Of a DNA stretch of 64,000 nt, positions 1 through 12,250 are shown piece after piece. Source of the stretch: Actinernus sp. WN-2022. Taxonomy: Eukaryota; Cnidaria; Anthozoa; Actiniaria; Actinernidae. The stretch lies in contig JAOWCC010001589.1 of NCBI GenBank assembly GCA_030867875.1, positions 146,479,745 to 146,543,744 of the forward strand, written 5' to 3'. Position 1 is the first letter of the stretch; each line of letters begins with the position of its first letter. The notes beneath the pieces were generated by a model. The model searched no databases, was not told where the DNA came from, and saw only the letters and a program-made list of their open reading frames with translations. The position numbers were made by a program, and so were the translations under genes.

Positions 1-390
1 GTGGCACTAGCAGCAGTGAAAGAAAACGGATAATGGTGAGAACAAATCTTGATACTTGATCAGCTAGAAACACTCACGGATCAACTATATTGAGAAGGCT
101 TCCAATATTGTTTGTTAACATTTTATTACAGGTCTTAAAAAATGCGAAAAGGAGGATCCAGTCTCTTTCTGTGGGGTCTAAAGCCAAAGTTAGCAACCAA
201 TTGCAAGTCGAACAACAACAAACTACTGCTGTCACTGTCAGTGTCAGTGCTGATGCCTGTGATGGCAATGATATAGACTCGCCACTACTACCACTACTAG
301 ATCCGGTGAGTATTTTTGATTTTATTTCCCTTTATTGGTGTGTTAAAGGCGATAATCAACAATAATATATCGCATTCTTCGTGAAATTTA

Positions 391-467
391 CCCTGCGAGC
401 AGAACCTTCTAACTTCTTCAACTCCATAGGCATAGATCTACAGTATTAGAAGGTTCTGCTCGCAGGG
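391..467. repeat. Short foldback in intron
   Basis: A 21-bp arm reading CCTGCGAGCAGAACCTTCTA returns inverted at the other end with a ~35-bp loop. It lies in the intron after the 132-305 exon. It is probably a tiny MITE or the relic of one. Confidence 0.7.
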
Positions 468-3400
468 GGTACGTGAAATCATTTGAGTTAAAAAAAATAG
501 TTACTTCTGGATCTCTGAAACTTTACTTCCATTTTTATCAGATAAAGGATTCATTCACCCAAACAGAGGCACAGAGTTGTACCGAGTGTGGCAAGCTGAG
601 TAGTAGAAATCGCCAGCTTATAAATCAGCTGATTACCGTAAAAGGAAAATTACGAGTCTGCAGGAAATAATTAAATAAGCATTCGACTGTAGGATCTGTT
701 ACCACACCAGGTAATTTAAAAATTAATTTATTGAACTTACTATGACATTTTCAGTGTTCAAAAAAGTACGATGGGTGTAGTTCGGTTTCTGTAGTTCCTG
801 TATAAAGGAGCAGGTCAAAATACATGCCCTCTCGAAAGACCCATTTTGGGGTAGGGGGTGGGGGGCTGCTGCCAGCCATCTCTGGAGAGAAAACTCAATA
901 TAATTTGTTCTTAAATATATTCAAAACTAAAAGGCATAATCTAGAAACAAATGCACTGCATGTTTTGTTTTACATTATCGTTTCATTTGCTGTATTAAAT
1001 TACCACTAGGCCTCCCAGAATGGAAAATCTGGTGAAAAGATTGGGTCCCTATCTGGGACATGTGCTTTGACCTGCTCTGTAAACTAACATACATGTTGAT
1101 GTGCATTGACGGGGAATATTAACACTAGCATAACAAACTAAAAGTCAAGTAAGGTATGCTAACTGCCATGGGGAGTGAGTAGCAGCTGACATTTTGCAAA
1201 AACATCAGCTGCTATTAGCTTCGTACAGCGGTTTAGTTGGTTATACCAGTGTTCAAAAACGTAACCTTTCTTCCTTCAACAATATTATTGTCAGCGTTCT
1301 TGTTTTGTTTTACCTCTGTGATGTTTCTCCAGAAAATCCATATGAAGATGCCTATGATGGCGATGAAGATGAAATGAGTGCACTGAGTGAAGGTGATGAA
1401 TTAGACCATGAGACCACAGGAGAAGAGTCTGACTCTTCATCAGACTCGTACTATGAAACAGAGACAGAAACAGAGGTGGAGACAGAGAATGAAGAAGACC
1501 TTGATGATGAAACCAACAGGTAAAATATGGTACAGCACCCATGACTAGACAAACCCACCAATCCCAAGCATTATGATTCGACTCATTCCAATATCAAGTT
1601 CTGATTCAATGGTCCATTCACCTGTAAATAACTGGCTGCAAATAATGGTTTGAGCATGCACAGTCGTCATGATAATTCAATATTTGCTTCAAATAACAGT
1701 CTGAGCATTCACAAATCAATTTACAGAGCTGTTCATGACTCAAAGTTCCAATAAATGTATTTCAAAAAACTCTTATTTTCATATCTATACTGTATAACTA
1801 AGTCTTGCTGTGAATCCACTTTATAAGTCTAACCATGTATGCAGTCACTCCAGGAATCACCAAGGGTATATATTGCAGTGAATTAGGGCAAATATAAACT
1901 ATTTTACACAAATGTTTGTTATTTAAAACATGCCCCTCACCAGTCTGCCAATCTTTTTCTCTTACCAACAGTGTGTATATCAGAGATGATAATTTGAGGA
2001 CACAGCCAAAATATATAATTATTTTCTTGGCACAACTTTTGCTGCTGTTCAAGTTCTGCCATGCTTGTAAGACAGATAACCCACTTGTGGAAACCCACCA
2101 AGTAGGGACGATGGCACTAGTGACAACAACATGCACTAATTCAAAGTGCAAGAGGAGATATCAGGTTTGGAAAAGTCAGCCAAACATGAGTGACAAGAAT
2201 TCCTGCTGGGAATTTTCTTCTATGCATGGCTGTACTTGTCACTGGAGGGTCAGCAAGCAAAGTGTTCCAGATGTTTGCAAACATGGGGCTGGCATTCATA
2301 TCACTCAATACTTTCTTCAATCACCAACGTATAAGTAACGAGGATCCAGGTTGTGTCAGTAGATGCTACATAGTGTTTCACTGACGATTGCAAGATAAAT
2401 AGAGTAGGTTAAAATTCCATAAATGAAGGTAAATTTGGGCAATATACTGGCAGCTATTTTTAATCTGACAGCTGGCAGAATCCGCTGGTTGGTTGCCAGT
2501 TTCTACTGATAACCATGAGGATACTCACCTTACCTGTACATGAAAAGGGGCAAGAAATCATTATCCAAAGGCAAGCGAGTTGATACATGTATGAATTTTT
2601 TTGGTTGATTACTCTCAGTTGTGATCTTTCAGCACAGGTTGTTCCCAACTATTTTCATACACTGGAAATGTTACCAAGAGAAGATGTTCAAAGAACTAAA
2701 GGCTTTGGGTAAAGGACTGGTTATAGCCGGAGATGGGAGACACGATAGTATGGGGCATAGTGCCAAGTATGGGGCATATACCATATTTTGCTGTAGTGTG
2801 TCATTACTCATACACTTTGCACTTGTTCAGGTAATGATACTTAATTTCTCTTTAATTCAGTGGCTTAAAAAACATGGCATTGCTAACTAGACACAGACTT
2901 TGTTGTTTCTTTGTATCTGATGAACACCAACTACCAATAAATGTTAGTAATGCCCAGGGTTATTGAAATAACTCTGCCTCATGCTTGTTTCATGACAAAA
3001 ACAAATGGTATGCATTATCAACTTACTATACATGTGTGCATTATACAGTCCATGTCAATATGTTTGTATTGGACAGAAATACTGTAACATGACTTTTAGA
3101 ATTTGACCCCTCATTTTCCCTGTAAAGGCAAATAGAAATATTATAATTTCTATGCAACATGTAATTACATGATTGTACATGTACATGCAAGTCTTCTTCA
3201 ATGATAAAGCCATCCAAATATATATTACATGTATGTCCATGGAGGGATTTTTTTAAAGTCATGTGACAGTCGTTTAGTATGCTAGTATATTTTTCTAACA
3301 TTTTTGTCAAACCCTGTTATGATAGACATACATGTACATGTAAGAATTGAAGAATCTCTGTATTTGACTTCTGTATCACAAAATTGTTTGACTTAAAGTC

Positions 3401-3498
3401 ATTTTATAGATCAGCCACAAAAGGTTATTGTTAAACTGATAATTGAACAATCTTTCTGATACATGCAGTAAGTTACCATTCATGCTTTGACTACATAT

Positions 3499-3637
3499 GA
3501 AGGGGTGGGGGCATAAAGGGCCTAAGTGAGTCTTGATCAGCATTCTAAATTCTCCCTTTAAAAACAAAAATTGAAGGAGAATTTAGAATGCAAACAAGAG
3601 TCGCTTTAATTAGGCCCTTTATGCCCCCACCCCTTCA
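3499..3637. mobile_element. Foldback MITE in intron
   Basis: Terminal arms starting TGAAGGGGTGGGGGCATAAA are inverted at the right end. A second inner pair around GGAGAATTTAGAATGC also folds back. Nearly the whole 139 bp can pair, typical of a foldback MITE. It lies in the intron between the 2633-2830 and 3822-4008 exons. Confidence 0.75.
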
Positions 3638-4106
3638 TTTACAACTTTGACTATATGATTATACGTCCAATGCCTTGACACATAGGCTGCTTCCCCATAG
3701 TATCAATTATTGTCTACTGGAAAAATTGAAAAGGCTGTATATTGAATAATTATGTATGTCCTGTAATCATACCATTGATGTAGTGCATGTATTGATTGTG
3801 TGACCTATTAACTTTTTCTAGAGGAATGAAGCTGGAAGTCGTACAGCAATGGAATACATGGGTTTCCAGAGATGTTTTGAGTATCTCCTTGGTTGTGGAT
3901 TGGTCATATCTACGTTTATATCTGATAGGCATGTTTCTATTGCGAAGCACATGAGAGAGAAACTGCAACACATAGTTCATTATTTTGATCTATGGCATTT
4001 AAAGAAATGTAGGTATTTTTCTTATAACTTACAGTTGATTACATTATTTTGTAATGAAGACCAGTTTAGTCTCTCCCTCAGTGTAATACGTATGTTGTAA
4101 TAATAT

Positions 4107-4249
4107 GTGTATTCTCAGAGATGAGCTGGAACAAGCACTCAATGGAGGTTTGTGCAGTGGAATTCACTTAAAACCTATTTAACATTAGACAATAAAACTT
4201 GCATGAGCCTCCACTGATTGTTTGTTCCAGCTCATCTCTGAGAATACAA
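4107..4249. mobile_element. Foldback MITE in intron
   Basis: Arms of about 28 bp (TGTATTCTCAGAGATGAGCT and its complement) enclose ~85 bp that includes a weaker second inverted pair. It lies in the intron just after the SDRH exon. No coding capacity. Confidence 0.75.
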
Positions 4250-4753
4250 ATATTAACATCACCAGAGAATTTAGTGCTTTGTTTCCGAGTTCTGAGGTAT
4301 AAAAATATATACCTTTTCTCTTGAGATGAATACAACCAAAGATTATTGTAAAAGTCATTAGTAATTCATCAGAGTACTAACCAATCCAAATGCTGGATTC
4401 AGGTCACATAGAAACCTCTGTAAAGCCCCAATGATAAAGTATCAGTTACATTATTAATACTATTCTTTAAATCTGATACAATACTGATTAATAAAACAAC
4501 ATCAATGTCTGTATCACCGATACTTCTGTATCATTGATACAGATTGTTTGTTCGGAAAGTTCTGGAAAGTTCTGTCAAAAATTGCTAAGACGAGTGGTTG
4601 TGAAGCATTAGCAGAGTGGATCCGACCATGCGAAAACCACTTCTACTGGAGTGCCACATCAACTTTTTCTGGCAATGGAAGGATAATTTGGGCAAAGTTT
4701 AGGTCATTCCTAAGCCACATCATCAATAAACATGACAACTTAAATGACCCACC

Positions 4754-4895
4754 ACGGCTCGAAATTAAGAAAAAAAGGAGGCGTAATTTTAAGCCCAGCT
4801 TAAACATTTTAGGCGTAATTCTCCAGTGGAAAACGTTAGGCGTGAAACGAAAAAATCTAGGCGTACTTACGCCCGTATCGGGCGCAATTTCGAGC
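4754..4895. mobile_element. Small MITE inserted inside a transposase exon
   Basis: The ends GGCTCGAAATTA and CAATTTCGAGCC are inverted. The insertion separates the coding block ending LNDP from the block beginning LFNRCAHG, which adjoin in my recollection of the family. Inside, three motifs of the type TTTTAGGCGTAA/AGGCGT repeat. No splice borders frame it, so it looks like a true insertion into coding sequence. Confidence 0.6.
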
Positions 4896-5513
4896 CCTGC
4901 CCACTCTTCAACAGATGTGCTCATGGTGCAGAAATAACTCCACGAAAGTGGTTGCTTAGTGGTAAGTACTACGTACTCCACTATTACACTGTTTGCATAA
5001 AACACTTACTAGACCACTAAATATTCAAATTTAGCAGAATATTATTGGGATTGTTCTCATTCTAATATTATTGTCCTGTTTGGTTTTCATTGTATATTCC
5101 AGTGTATATGAGCGTGTGTGGGGTGCCCTAACAAATACCAGACTTGTAAATGGGATCAAGCAAGCATCGCCTCTCTCTCTCAAACAAGCTGCTTAGAGGG
5201 ATTTCATTCCGTGTTGAACCAGTTTGCCCCCAAAATGATTGCGTATTCACATACTGGAATGCTATGCAGGTTTGTTTTATGGTACATGTACATACACTTG
5301 TGCACAAACTCAAACACATACCTGTAACTAGCTTTCAAGCATAGTGCTTGAGCACTGGCAAATCTCATCAGGGGTATAATGCTGGTGTTGCAACATCAGG
5401 TTGAACACATTTCACAAACATGAGGACTCAGGTGCAACTGCCCAAACACCAATTTTCTGGCAATCTGAAAAACTAAACATTGATTTGGTCCATCACACCA
5501 TCAATTTTCATTT

Positions 5514-5612
5514 TAGAGCGGTTTTCAGTTGAGTGTAGTAAAACCAAAACCAAAGTAATTACAGAGCCAATCATGTGAATCAAACTACACTGAATCAAAA
5601 ACTGCTCTAACA
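5514..5612. mobile_element. Short MITE with TTAGAGC ends
   Basis: Imperfect inverted ends TTAGAGCGGTTTTCAGTTGA and its complement enclose AAACCAAAACCAAAGTAATT. I recall longer versions of this family as abundant in coral genomes; this one looks internally deleted. It lies in the intron after the HSVLNQFAPK exon. Confidence 0.6.
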
Positions 5613-6484
5613 TGGCCAAAAGAGCTGTGGATCAATGAGGCAACGACATGCATACAGATACAGTACACATCCCCTTTAACAGTACGGTATTATTTTCTTC
5701 TTTATAGACATATTTTAGCTTCCATTCACTTCAATTATAACCTTTGGAGAGAAAAAAGACTCAGATGGCACAGATAGAAGTACGATAATCTATCCCAAGT
5801 TCAAAAATGGCGAGGCGACTATACGAGATATTAGAGTCCAACAAAATTTTGGTAATTATTGCTTAGATTAGTTTCCTTGAAGTTATTACTAGGATTATAC
5901 TCAGACAAGGAGTGTATTGTTTCTGTTTGATCCACCCCCTTGATTTCTTTCTGCAATATGATTGGTTCTCTTGTCTGATTAACTCCACTTTGAATAGTTG
6001 TGCATGCTGTAGACACTATTTCAAGGCTGTTGATGGTCAAACCTAAATTTGTATTCCTAATTTATTCTTTCCTTTCTTTTTCAGATCAATTCCTACACAT
6101 TTTCCATGTCTTTGTATCCAGTAATTTCAGTATCTATTTATGCGTTTGATTTTTTTATTCACAGAATATGTTGAAGAAATTTACCAGACATTCCTTTATG
6201 CTAATAAGAATGAGTTACTAGAGGAAGCGATAACAGAGCTAAAGAATATGGCACCCTCCTATATGGACACAATGATGGACAAGCAGCCAAAATCTGATGC
6301 AGTGAAAAAGAGGATAGAGCGGAGGAGCATGGTTGTAGTGGATGTTCCACCTACTAAACCATGCATGTATTCATTTGCATATGAACAGGATCACGGGGAG
6401 GGGAGAGGGAGGGAAAGACAGGCTCCCCTCTCTTCTCCCCCAACCCATGGGCTAGTTACTACTTACTGTAACAGTAAAATATAG

Positions 6485-7237
6485 GGGAGATGTGTCTCAA
6501 CAGTTAGTTTTGTTTTAATCTGCCTTCCCTAAAGTTATCAAAAATGGGTCATACATTGTAGTTGTATAACATTTTATAATAAAGGCCAATATGATAATTA
6601 TGATAGATAACTTGTATAGATAAAACGCATTTCCCTCAAAAAATAAAGTTCATTATATTTTCTTGTGTACATTTTAGTATCACAAGTTCCAGAAGAAAAT
6701 GGTCAGTAAAGGAAGGACAAGTCCTCTTCAAAGGCAGCACCTCATTGCTCCATCTGCAAGCATCCCATGAAGGGACACAAAAATGTCACAGCAAGAAATA
6801 AATTAATTTTGTTGCAATTCTCTTCAGTCTTATCAAAGATTTTTGTGTTTCTTGGCACTCAAAGCAGTGTTAGATTTGTAATTAATATTTTCACTGACAG
6901 ATTAGGTTATCTATTTTGTTGTTTCCAGTTTAGGCACTTTAGGCTTTATGGAGGGTAGGGTTGAGTGAAAAATAAAATCCAATGGTCATCATGTATTAGA
7001 TTAACTATTTTCCAAAACAACAAGAATGTAGTTGGATACTGTCGAATATGAATCTTCTGATTGGCTGTATTTTTTTTGGTGGTGTGGGATAAATACTGGT
7101 ATTATATATTTATATGCAAAGAATGCACCTAATACATGTATAAGACCGTATTCAGGGGCAATAACAATAAAATGGCTTCCCAATTGCCATTGTCTGCAGT
7201 TTTTTATTATGATAATAAACAACTCATTAGCCAGCTA
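6485..7237. other. Intergenic, no gene seen
   Basis: No family-like coding block, RNA gene or long repeat was recognised. Short open frames here are unsupported. Confidence 0.5.
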
Positions 7238-7628
7238 AAGCCGATGATACATGGTTCAACATTTGTTGCCAACATTGTTCAACACTTATTGGCAACATAT
7301 GTTGCAGCATGTATCATGCCATGTCAAGGATGGCAGAGACACACCTTTTTGCCAAAAATATGGTAGTTTGTCTAGTTACAGCTCGGTCAATTTAGACTAT
7401 TAGTTTGGTCATACCGGCTCAATGACCATTTTTAGCCCCCCCTCCCCACACACTTGAAATTTCACTCCGCTGTCCCTGCATGTTGAATGTTGAAAGAAGC
7501 GAGTCAACATGTTGAATGATGCTGCAGAAAATGGAGACATGCTCTATTCCATTCAACATGTTGGCAACATGCTGCAACAAATGTTGAACGATATTGGCAA
7601 CAAATGTTGAACCGTGTATCATCGGCTT
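7238..7628. mobile_element. MITE with AAGCCGATGATACA ends
   Basis: The left end AAGCCGATGATACATGGTTC and the right end GAACCGTGTATCATCGGCTT are inverted. Reiterated CAACATGTTG/AACATTTGTTGCC motifs fill the subterminal parts. Flanking TAA-like bases could be a target duplication. About 390 bp and non-coding. Confidence 0.75.
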
Positions 7629-7792
7629 AATACATGTATGCCTGTGTATTTTTACGAATCATTTCCATTTTGGCTCACCTATAGCTCGCGAAAAATACAG
7701 TCTTATTAGCTGCTTAGCTGATTAATAACCTCCATGTATTGCATCCAAAGCTAATAATTATGGGCTTTTTCAATCTTCATTTAGTAATGCAT

Positions 7793-9112
7793 TTAGTTCT
7801 CCTCAACTTCAAAGCCAGTGAATTCTTTATCATAGAATTTCTTCCTTATAGCATGATAAGCACATGCAGGAAGGGGAATCCTTGTACCACCCAAGTATCC
7901 GTGCACAAGACGAGTAAATTCACGGTATGCAACACTACGTAGAAGCCTATAAAGAAGAGAGAGCACTGCTAAAACAACTTGGAGGGCATCTGATGGTCCA
8001 GTTCATAGCTTAGGGTCCTAAAAATATTGAAATCATATAGACTCCTACATGCAGCATGTGCACACACACAATAGACAATGTAGCAATGATAGTATTTTAT
8101 TGCAAGAGCATTATTATTTTTTGGGTGGGAGTTAAGTGAGAGACTTTTATAGGTATATTATTTTTCTAAATAATAATTAATGATATTTTTTCAATTAATC
8201 ACTAAAATATGGATGTTTCCTGTCCTGAATGTTGGATTTTAGAGTGATCCTCAAGAACAATTATGTATATAAAGTTGGATAAGTCATTCTGATGTCCAAT
8301 AATTATTGTCCTCCATGCAATGTAGTTGACAACATAAAAATTACCACGTGTGTGCCACGAGCCCACGAACCTCTAGAAAGTACTACTGACAGTGAAACGT
8401 GTATAATTATAAGTTAACAATTTGGGCCACAATTTCCCGTTCAAGAATAAATAATCGTGTGCTTACCGTTCTTCTGATCCAGTCTGACCGTATCTCTTCT
8501 TTTCCTTTGTTTTGTATTTATCTGCGGCGAGCCGTAAACTCCATTTTTGAAGGCATACTGGACTAAAACCTGGATGAAGCGTTACACACTTTGGTGGTGT
8601 TTCGACCTCTTGCATCACTTGTTCGCTGGTCAGTGATTCCACGCATTCCTCGATTTCAGTACAGCATAGGTACTCATTGGCATTTTGGAGCTGTTCGACG
8701 TGGCAGTAACCACATTTGCAACTTGAAAAGAGAGGTATTTCAGTAGAAATCATGATAAATAAGACAGTCCGTAGTTGAGTGTTCAGAGTCCGCGAATTTA
8801 CCACAAATTTACATGCTCATTTCCTTCACATCGGTTTTGTAGTTGGCGATTAAAATTTTCGACTGCTTCTCGTTGGCGATTATATTCCAAAAGCCACTCT
8901 TCGTCAGCTATCGGTTCGTCAACATATGGTCCTTCGGTACTATCTGTTTCCAAAGTCGAATAACTATCTTGTAAAGGTTGTGAACAAGCACCACCAGCAG
9001 CCTGTTGTTCATTCGGCGAGAGTTCATCTTCTATAGTATATCCTGGTATATAATTCCACTCCGAATCATCCGTGTCATAACTCTCCTCTATGTCTGAATC
9101 AGATGTCGACAT
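7793..9112 (-). CDS. P2X7-type cytoplasmic zinc (ballast) domain protein, three exons
   Basis: The exons are 8802-9112 (start ATG at 9112), 8467-8721 and 7793-7946. I set the borders from GTAAAT/GTAAGC donors and AG acceptors; the phases join correctly at both introns. Exon 1 is acidic and low-complexity (MSTSDSDIEESYDTDDSEW). Exons 2 and 3 hold the Cys-rich domain known from the P2X7 receptor C-terminus: CKCGYC, LCCTEIEEC, CVTLHPGFSPVCLQKWSLRLA, then VAYREFTRLVHGYLGG and IPLPACAYHAIR. The channel part of P2X (two membrane spans and ectodomain) is absent. The domain binds zinc and guanine nucleotide in mammalian P2X7; stand-alone copies are common in cnidarians by recall. No disruption is seen. 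The function of the solo domain is unknown. Confidence 0.75.
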
Positions 9113-9221
9113 TTTCCATCAAAAAAAGAATAAAACCAAGTAAGCATTGACTTGTATAACCAAGCGAACTCACTGAATTCGACTGAATGTTGACTGAATG
9201 CATGATGTTGTGATACCGCGT

Positions 9222-9229
9222 TGACGTCA
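9222..9229. promoter_or_regulatory. CRE-like TGACGTCA palindrome upstream of the P2X7-like gene
   Basis: A perfect 8-bp TGACGTCA lies about 110 bp upstream of the 9112 start codon on the minus strand. That spacing suits a CREB/ATF promoter site. A single 8-mer is weak evidence on its own. Confidence 0.35.
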
Positions 9230-9424
9230 CTAGTGCCAGGCCCCATTAGCGCGGTTCTTGCTTTCAGGGAGGCGATTTCTTTCGCGATTTAAAAATAGAG
9301 AATAAATTCAAATCCACTAATTCTTTTTATTTATTTTAGATTCAAGGAAAATAAAATCTAGCTAAGGGTTAGAAGCTAATGATAAAACTTAGAAAGGAGA
9401 AAAATAATTTTGTTTTAATGTTAC

Positions 9425-9502
9425 TGGCTTGTGTGGAATCGAACTCCTAATCGTTGGTTTCTAGGCGCGCCCTCTCAACCACTTTACCATAGAGCCGATT
9501 CA
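9425..9502 (-). repeat. tRNA-like sequence, probably a pseudo-tRNA or SINE head
   Basis: On the minus strand an A-box-like stretch (TGGTAAAGTGGTTGAGAGGG) is followed by a B box (AGTTCGATTCC) and a weak GGCT/AGCC closing stem. The anticodon arm pairs poorly, so I do not call a functional tRNA. It may be a decayed SINE head. Confidence 0.4.
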
Positions 9503-10969
9503 CTTGCAGAGAAGTTTCAAAATAAGGTATGGTGACAGGTACACTTTGCATACTAACTTATATAATGTATAAGTTCTGAGCCCGTAATCTTTGGGAACTA
9601 GCCGACGTCAAGCGTTGTCAACTTGTTTGAAATTGTAGCCACGCGATTGGCTACTCAGTACAATAGGCGGCACGTTAGACCCCGTGGGGGAGAGAGTAAC
9701 GTGTCTGGCAATTTATTGACTGTCCCTCTGCCGGAAAGAGGAATTTTGCCACGGTCATGACCGAATAGCAGCAAACACGTAGTTTCTGACGAAGAATGAG
9801 AGGGCTTTTTCAAAGAAATGAGTTCATTTGGAAGAGTTAGGAAAATGATTTCTCAAGTCTGTAAACTTCTGGGGTAAGAAAAACTATCTACATTTCACCT
9901 GACGGAGGAAATTACGCCTATGGGATGGGTTTTCGTGCGAAAAATCGGCCTCAAGTTCCTCGTGGTCTGAATTTGAGTGTGCAGCCTTTCCTTTCTTTAA
10001 GACAGAGAAGAGAGAAAAATCCAAAGTGAGAGAAATGCCCCATAACCGCCATTTCTAGACCCCAGAGAAACAACTTGACAACTACAAACTCTTAAGGTAA
10101 GTTTATTTTCTTTATCTGAGAATTTTGTGAAATAATAGTCACACAGTGCAAATACAGAGCTTGGGCTGCCTGTGGTATACCTTGTGATTATTGGGCTTTT
10201 TCTCTTGGAAGTCTAAGTTTGATAAAACAAAATCGAAATAAAACGGAGTAGCAGGAAAATCTAAAAATAATATATATATTGATCTATTTGCACATTTATC
10301 TGTCCGCGCACTCTTGTAATTGTCTCGGCAATATGCAAATTAGATCACAAAGTACCATGTCAATACAGGATGATAAGCTCTGAAACGGCACTTATTTATC
10401 ATGGTTTTAGTGGATATTTGCAAAGCAATTGATATTATCGACACAAAGAGCAGTTGGATACATGAGAAACATCTAAGTAATGGAGCTGTTTTGATTCAAC
10501 TTACGACGGTTTCCCTTGCGGCCGTCTTGTGTTACATCAAGAACGGCAACGAATATGTCTAAAAGAATATTATGGACCATAGAGAATATCATAACCGAGG
10601 AAAGCATATTTATGTCGTTTTCTACCGATGTGACATCTATGTATGTAAGATTTTTACTTCTGTACCACATGCTTTTTATAATTTATGACACTTTGGCTTT
10701 GGTCACACAATCACAAGATGGCGTGATTTTATGTTTTCGGAGTGCTACACTGAGAAAATTCCTGAGGAGCGCGAATTAATTTGCCCAAAGAAAACTTTAT
10801 ATAAATTGCAAGACCTATTCCTTCTCAAACTCATGAATAATTAATGAGAATATTACAAAGAAAATCACAAGCGTGAAGGAGTTTGGATATGTGATGAAAC
10901 ACTTGCATAAAGTATCCAAACTTTCTTCTCCGTTTTCTCTTCAATGGTAAATTCGTTGGAGAAGCCGTA
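9503..10969. other. Intergenic, no gene seen
   Basis: No coding block with family features was recognised. A few short ORFs are unsupported. Confidence 0.45.
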
Positions 10970-11107
10970 TACAACACTGTCAGCCGTGTTGTATCACATA
11001 TCCAAACACCTCGAACTGAGTTTAAAAAACTCCGCTTCGCATCGTTTTTCAAGTTCAGTTCTCAGTGTTTTGATATGTGATACAACACGGCTGACAGTGT
11101 TGTATAT
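10970..11107. mobile_element. Foldback element with 38-bp arms
   Basis: TACAACACTGTCAGCCGTGT and the following bases return inverted at the right end (ACACGGCTGACAGTGTTGTA). About 60 bp lie between the arms. A partial further copy of GTTTGGATATGTGAT lies just upstream near 10880. It is a palindromic MITE. Confidence 0.75.
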
Positions 11108-11654
11108 ATTACTTCGTAGTTAATATCTGTCATCTTATGGAATTCGGAGTTGTGACACATGGTTAAAATCACAATCCTTTTAGACCTATCAATTGTCATA
11201 ACAAAACAGGGTACTTTGCGCTCGACTTCCCCCGACGTCTTAACATAATCAAAGGCTAATGAAATTCTGAGCGAACAAGGAAGAGTCATATAATAAGCTG
11301 GTAGTATTACAATAATTCTCGGTGCAATAGTTTAGACATGCGAATCGAGCGAACACGGCCGATTTTCAACGCTGTCGGGCCTCCTGGAATCGTGTCTGGA
11401 GCTCAATGGGATTTTTTAGTTTTTCTCGAAAATAAATAAAGGTTTCACGAAACAAACTAGACAGCGTTTGTATTCTCACTAAGGGCTACCTATCTGCAAA
11501 AGGGGAGCGACTTCTATTTTTCGACTTTTGCCGCACTATGTGTGATTTTTGTAGACAATCGCTCTTAAATTAAAAAAAAACGCTCGGAATTTCTATCTAG
11601 ACCTGAAACAACCATGGGGACTGATCAAAGCCAGGTCCCGGCTAATTCACAGAT

Positions 11655-11836
11655 CGAATTGGAATTTAGCGTGTTGGTTTTTGCGTAGGGAGGAAAACCG
11701 GAGAACGCGGAGAAAAACCCTCGGAGCAAGGGCGAGATACCTACAAACTCAACTCACATATGGCGCCGCGTCCGGGAGTCGAACCTGGGCCACAAAGGTG
11801 AGAGGCGAAGCGCTTAACCACTACGCCACCCGAGCT
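11655..11836 (-). mobile_element. tRNA-derived SINE
   Basis: Read on the minus strand, it starts with a tRNA-like head: A box GTAGTGGTTAAGCG (about 11813-11825) and B box GGTTCGACTCCC (about 11774-11785). The body contains GTTTTTCTCCGCGTTCTCC and GGTTTTCCTCCC, a layout I recall from marine invertebrate SINEs. RNA polymerase III would transcribe it from the internal promoter. The 3' tail is not clear. Confidence 0.75.
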
Positions 11837-12250
11837 AAATTAAGTACTTAGTTGTACTAATTAGGTAGCAGCAGGGCTCTCATTATATTAGGAGCCAGTA
11901 AACTGCTAAACATTACTGCTGCATGGTTGTTAGGGCCATGCAGTACTTGTTTCCTGCACCATTTTTCCTTTCCCTCATGCCGCCATATTTCAGTTTGACA
12001 GCCATTAAACCCTCCTGAAGGTGGATAATTAAACATAACTTTTAGATTTTCATTTTCTAATTTTCAGGTCGAGAAAGTTTACTGGAAGCACTGGAACCAT
12101 TTGAGTTTATAATAAGTCATGACCAAATAAAACGACACAAAGGTGATCTTCAAAGTCATCTGACAAATTGAATTAGTGAGTTAAGTCACCTGATCAAAGC
12201 CTTGTATATATATTATATAAGCCCGAGAACGAGGTTCGAGGGCTTAGTGT

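Larger units (their letters stand above)
132..6484 (+). pseudogene. Kolobok-like DDE transposase gene, multi-exon, broken
   Basis: Exons read by eye with GT/AG borders: 132-305, 542-~635, 1333-1519 (very acidic), ~1972-2328, 2633-2830, 3822-4008, ~4556-4961, 5103-~5270, 5708-~5860 and 6165-6484. Blocks typical of the THAP-associated transposase family follow in order: GDGRHDSMGHSAKYG (2633-2830), SDRHVSIAKHMRE and YFDLWHLKK (3822-4008), a Cys/Trp/Asn block WIRPCENHFYWSA (4556-4750), FNRCAHG (near 4906) and LEGFHSVLNQFAPKM (5103-5270). The Asp in GDGR and the Asp in SDRH are plausible DDE acidic residues. The reading frame shifts near 2190, near 5175 and near 5750, and a small foldback element sits inside the exon at about 4754-4895, so this copy is probably dead. 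The name Kolobok is recalled and moderately sure; transposase-derived is surer. No THAP exon is seen, but it could lie before the window. Confidence 0.6.

Noticed and set aside
1291..1542. Minus-strand frame opposite the acidic exon
   Set aside because: His/Leu/Ser-rich shadow of the Glu/Asp-rich exon on the plus strand.
9425..9502. Functional tRNA gene
   Set aside because: The boxes are tRNA-like but the anticodon arm and acceptor stem pair poorly.
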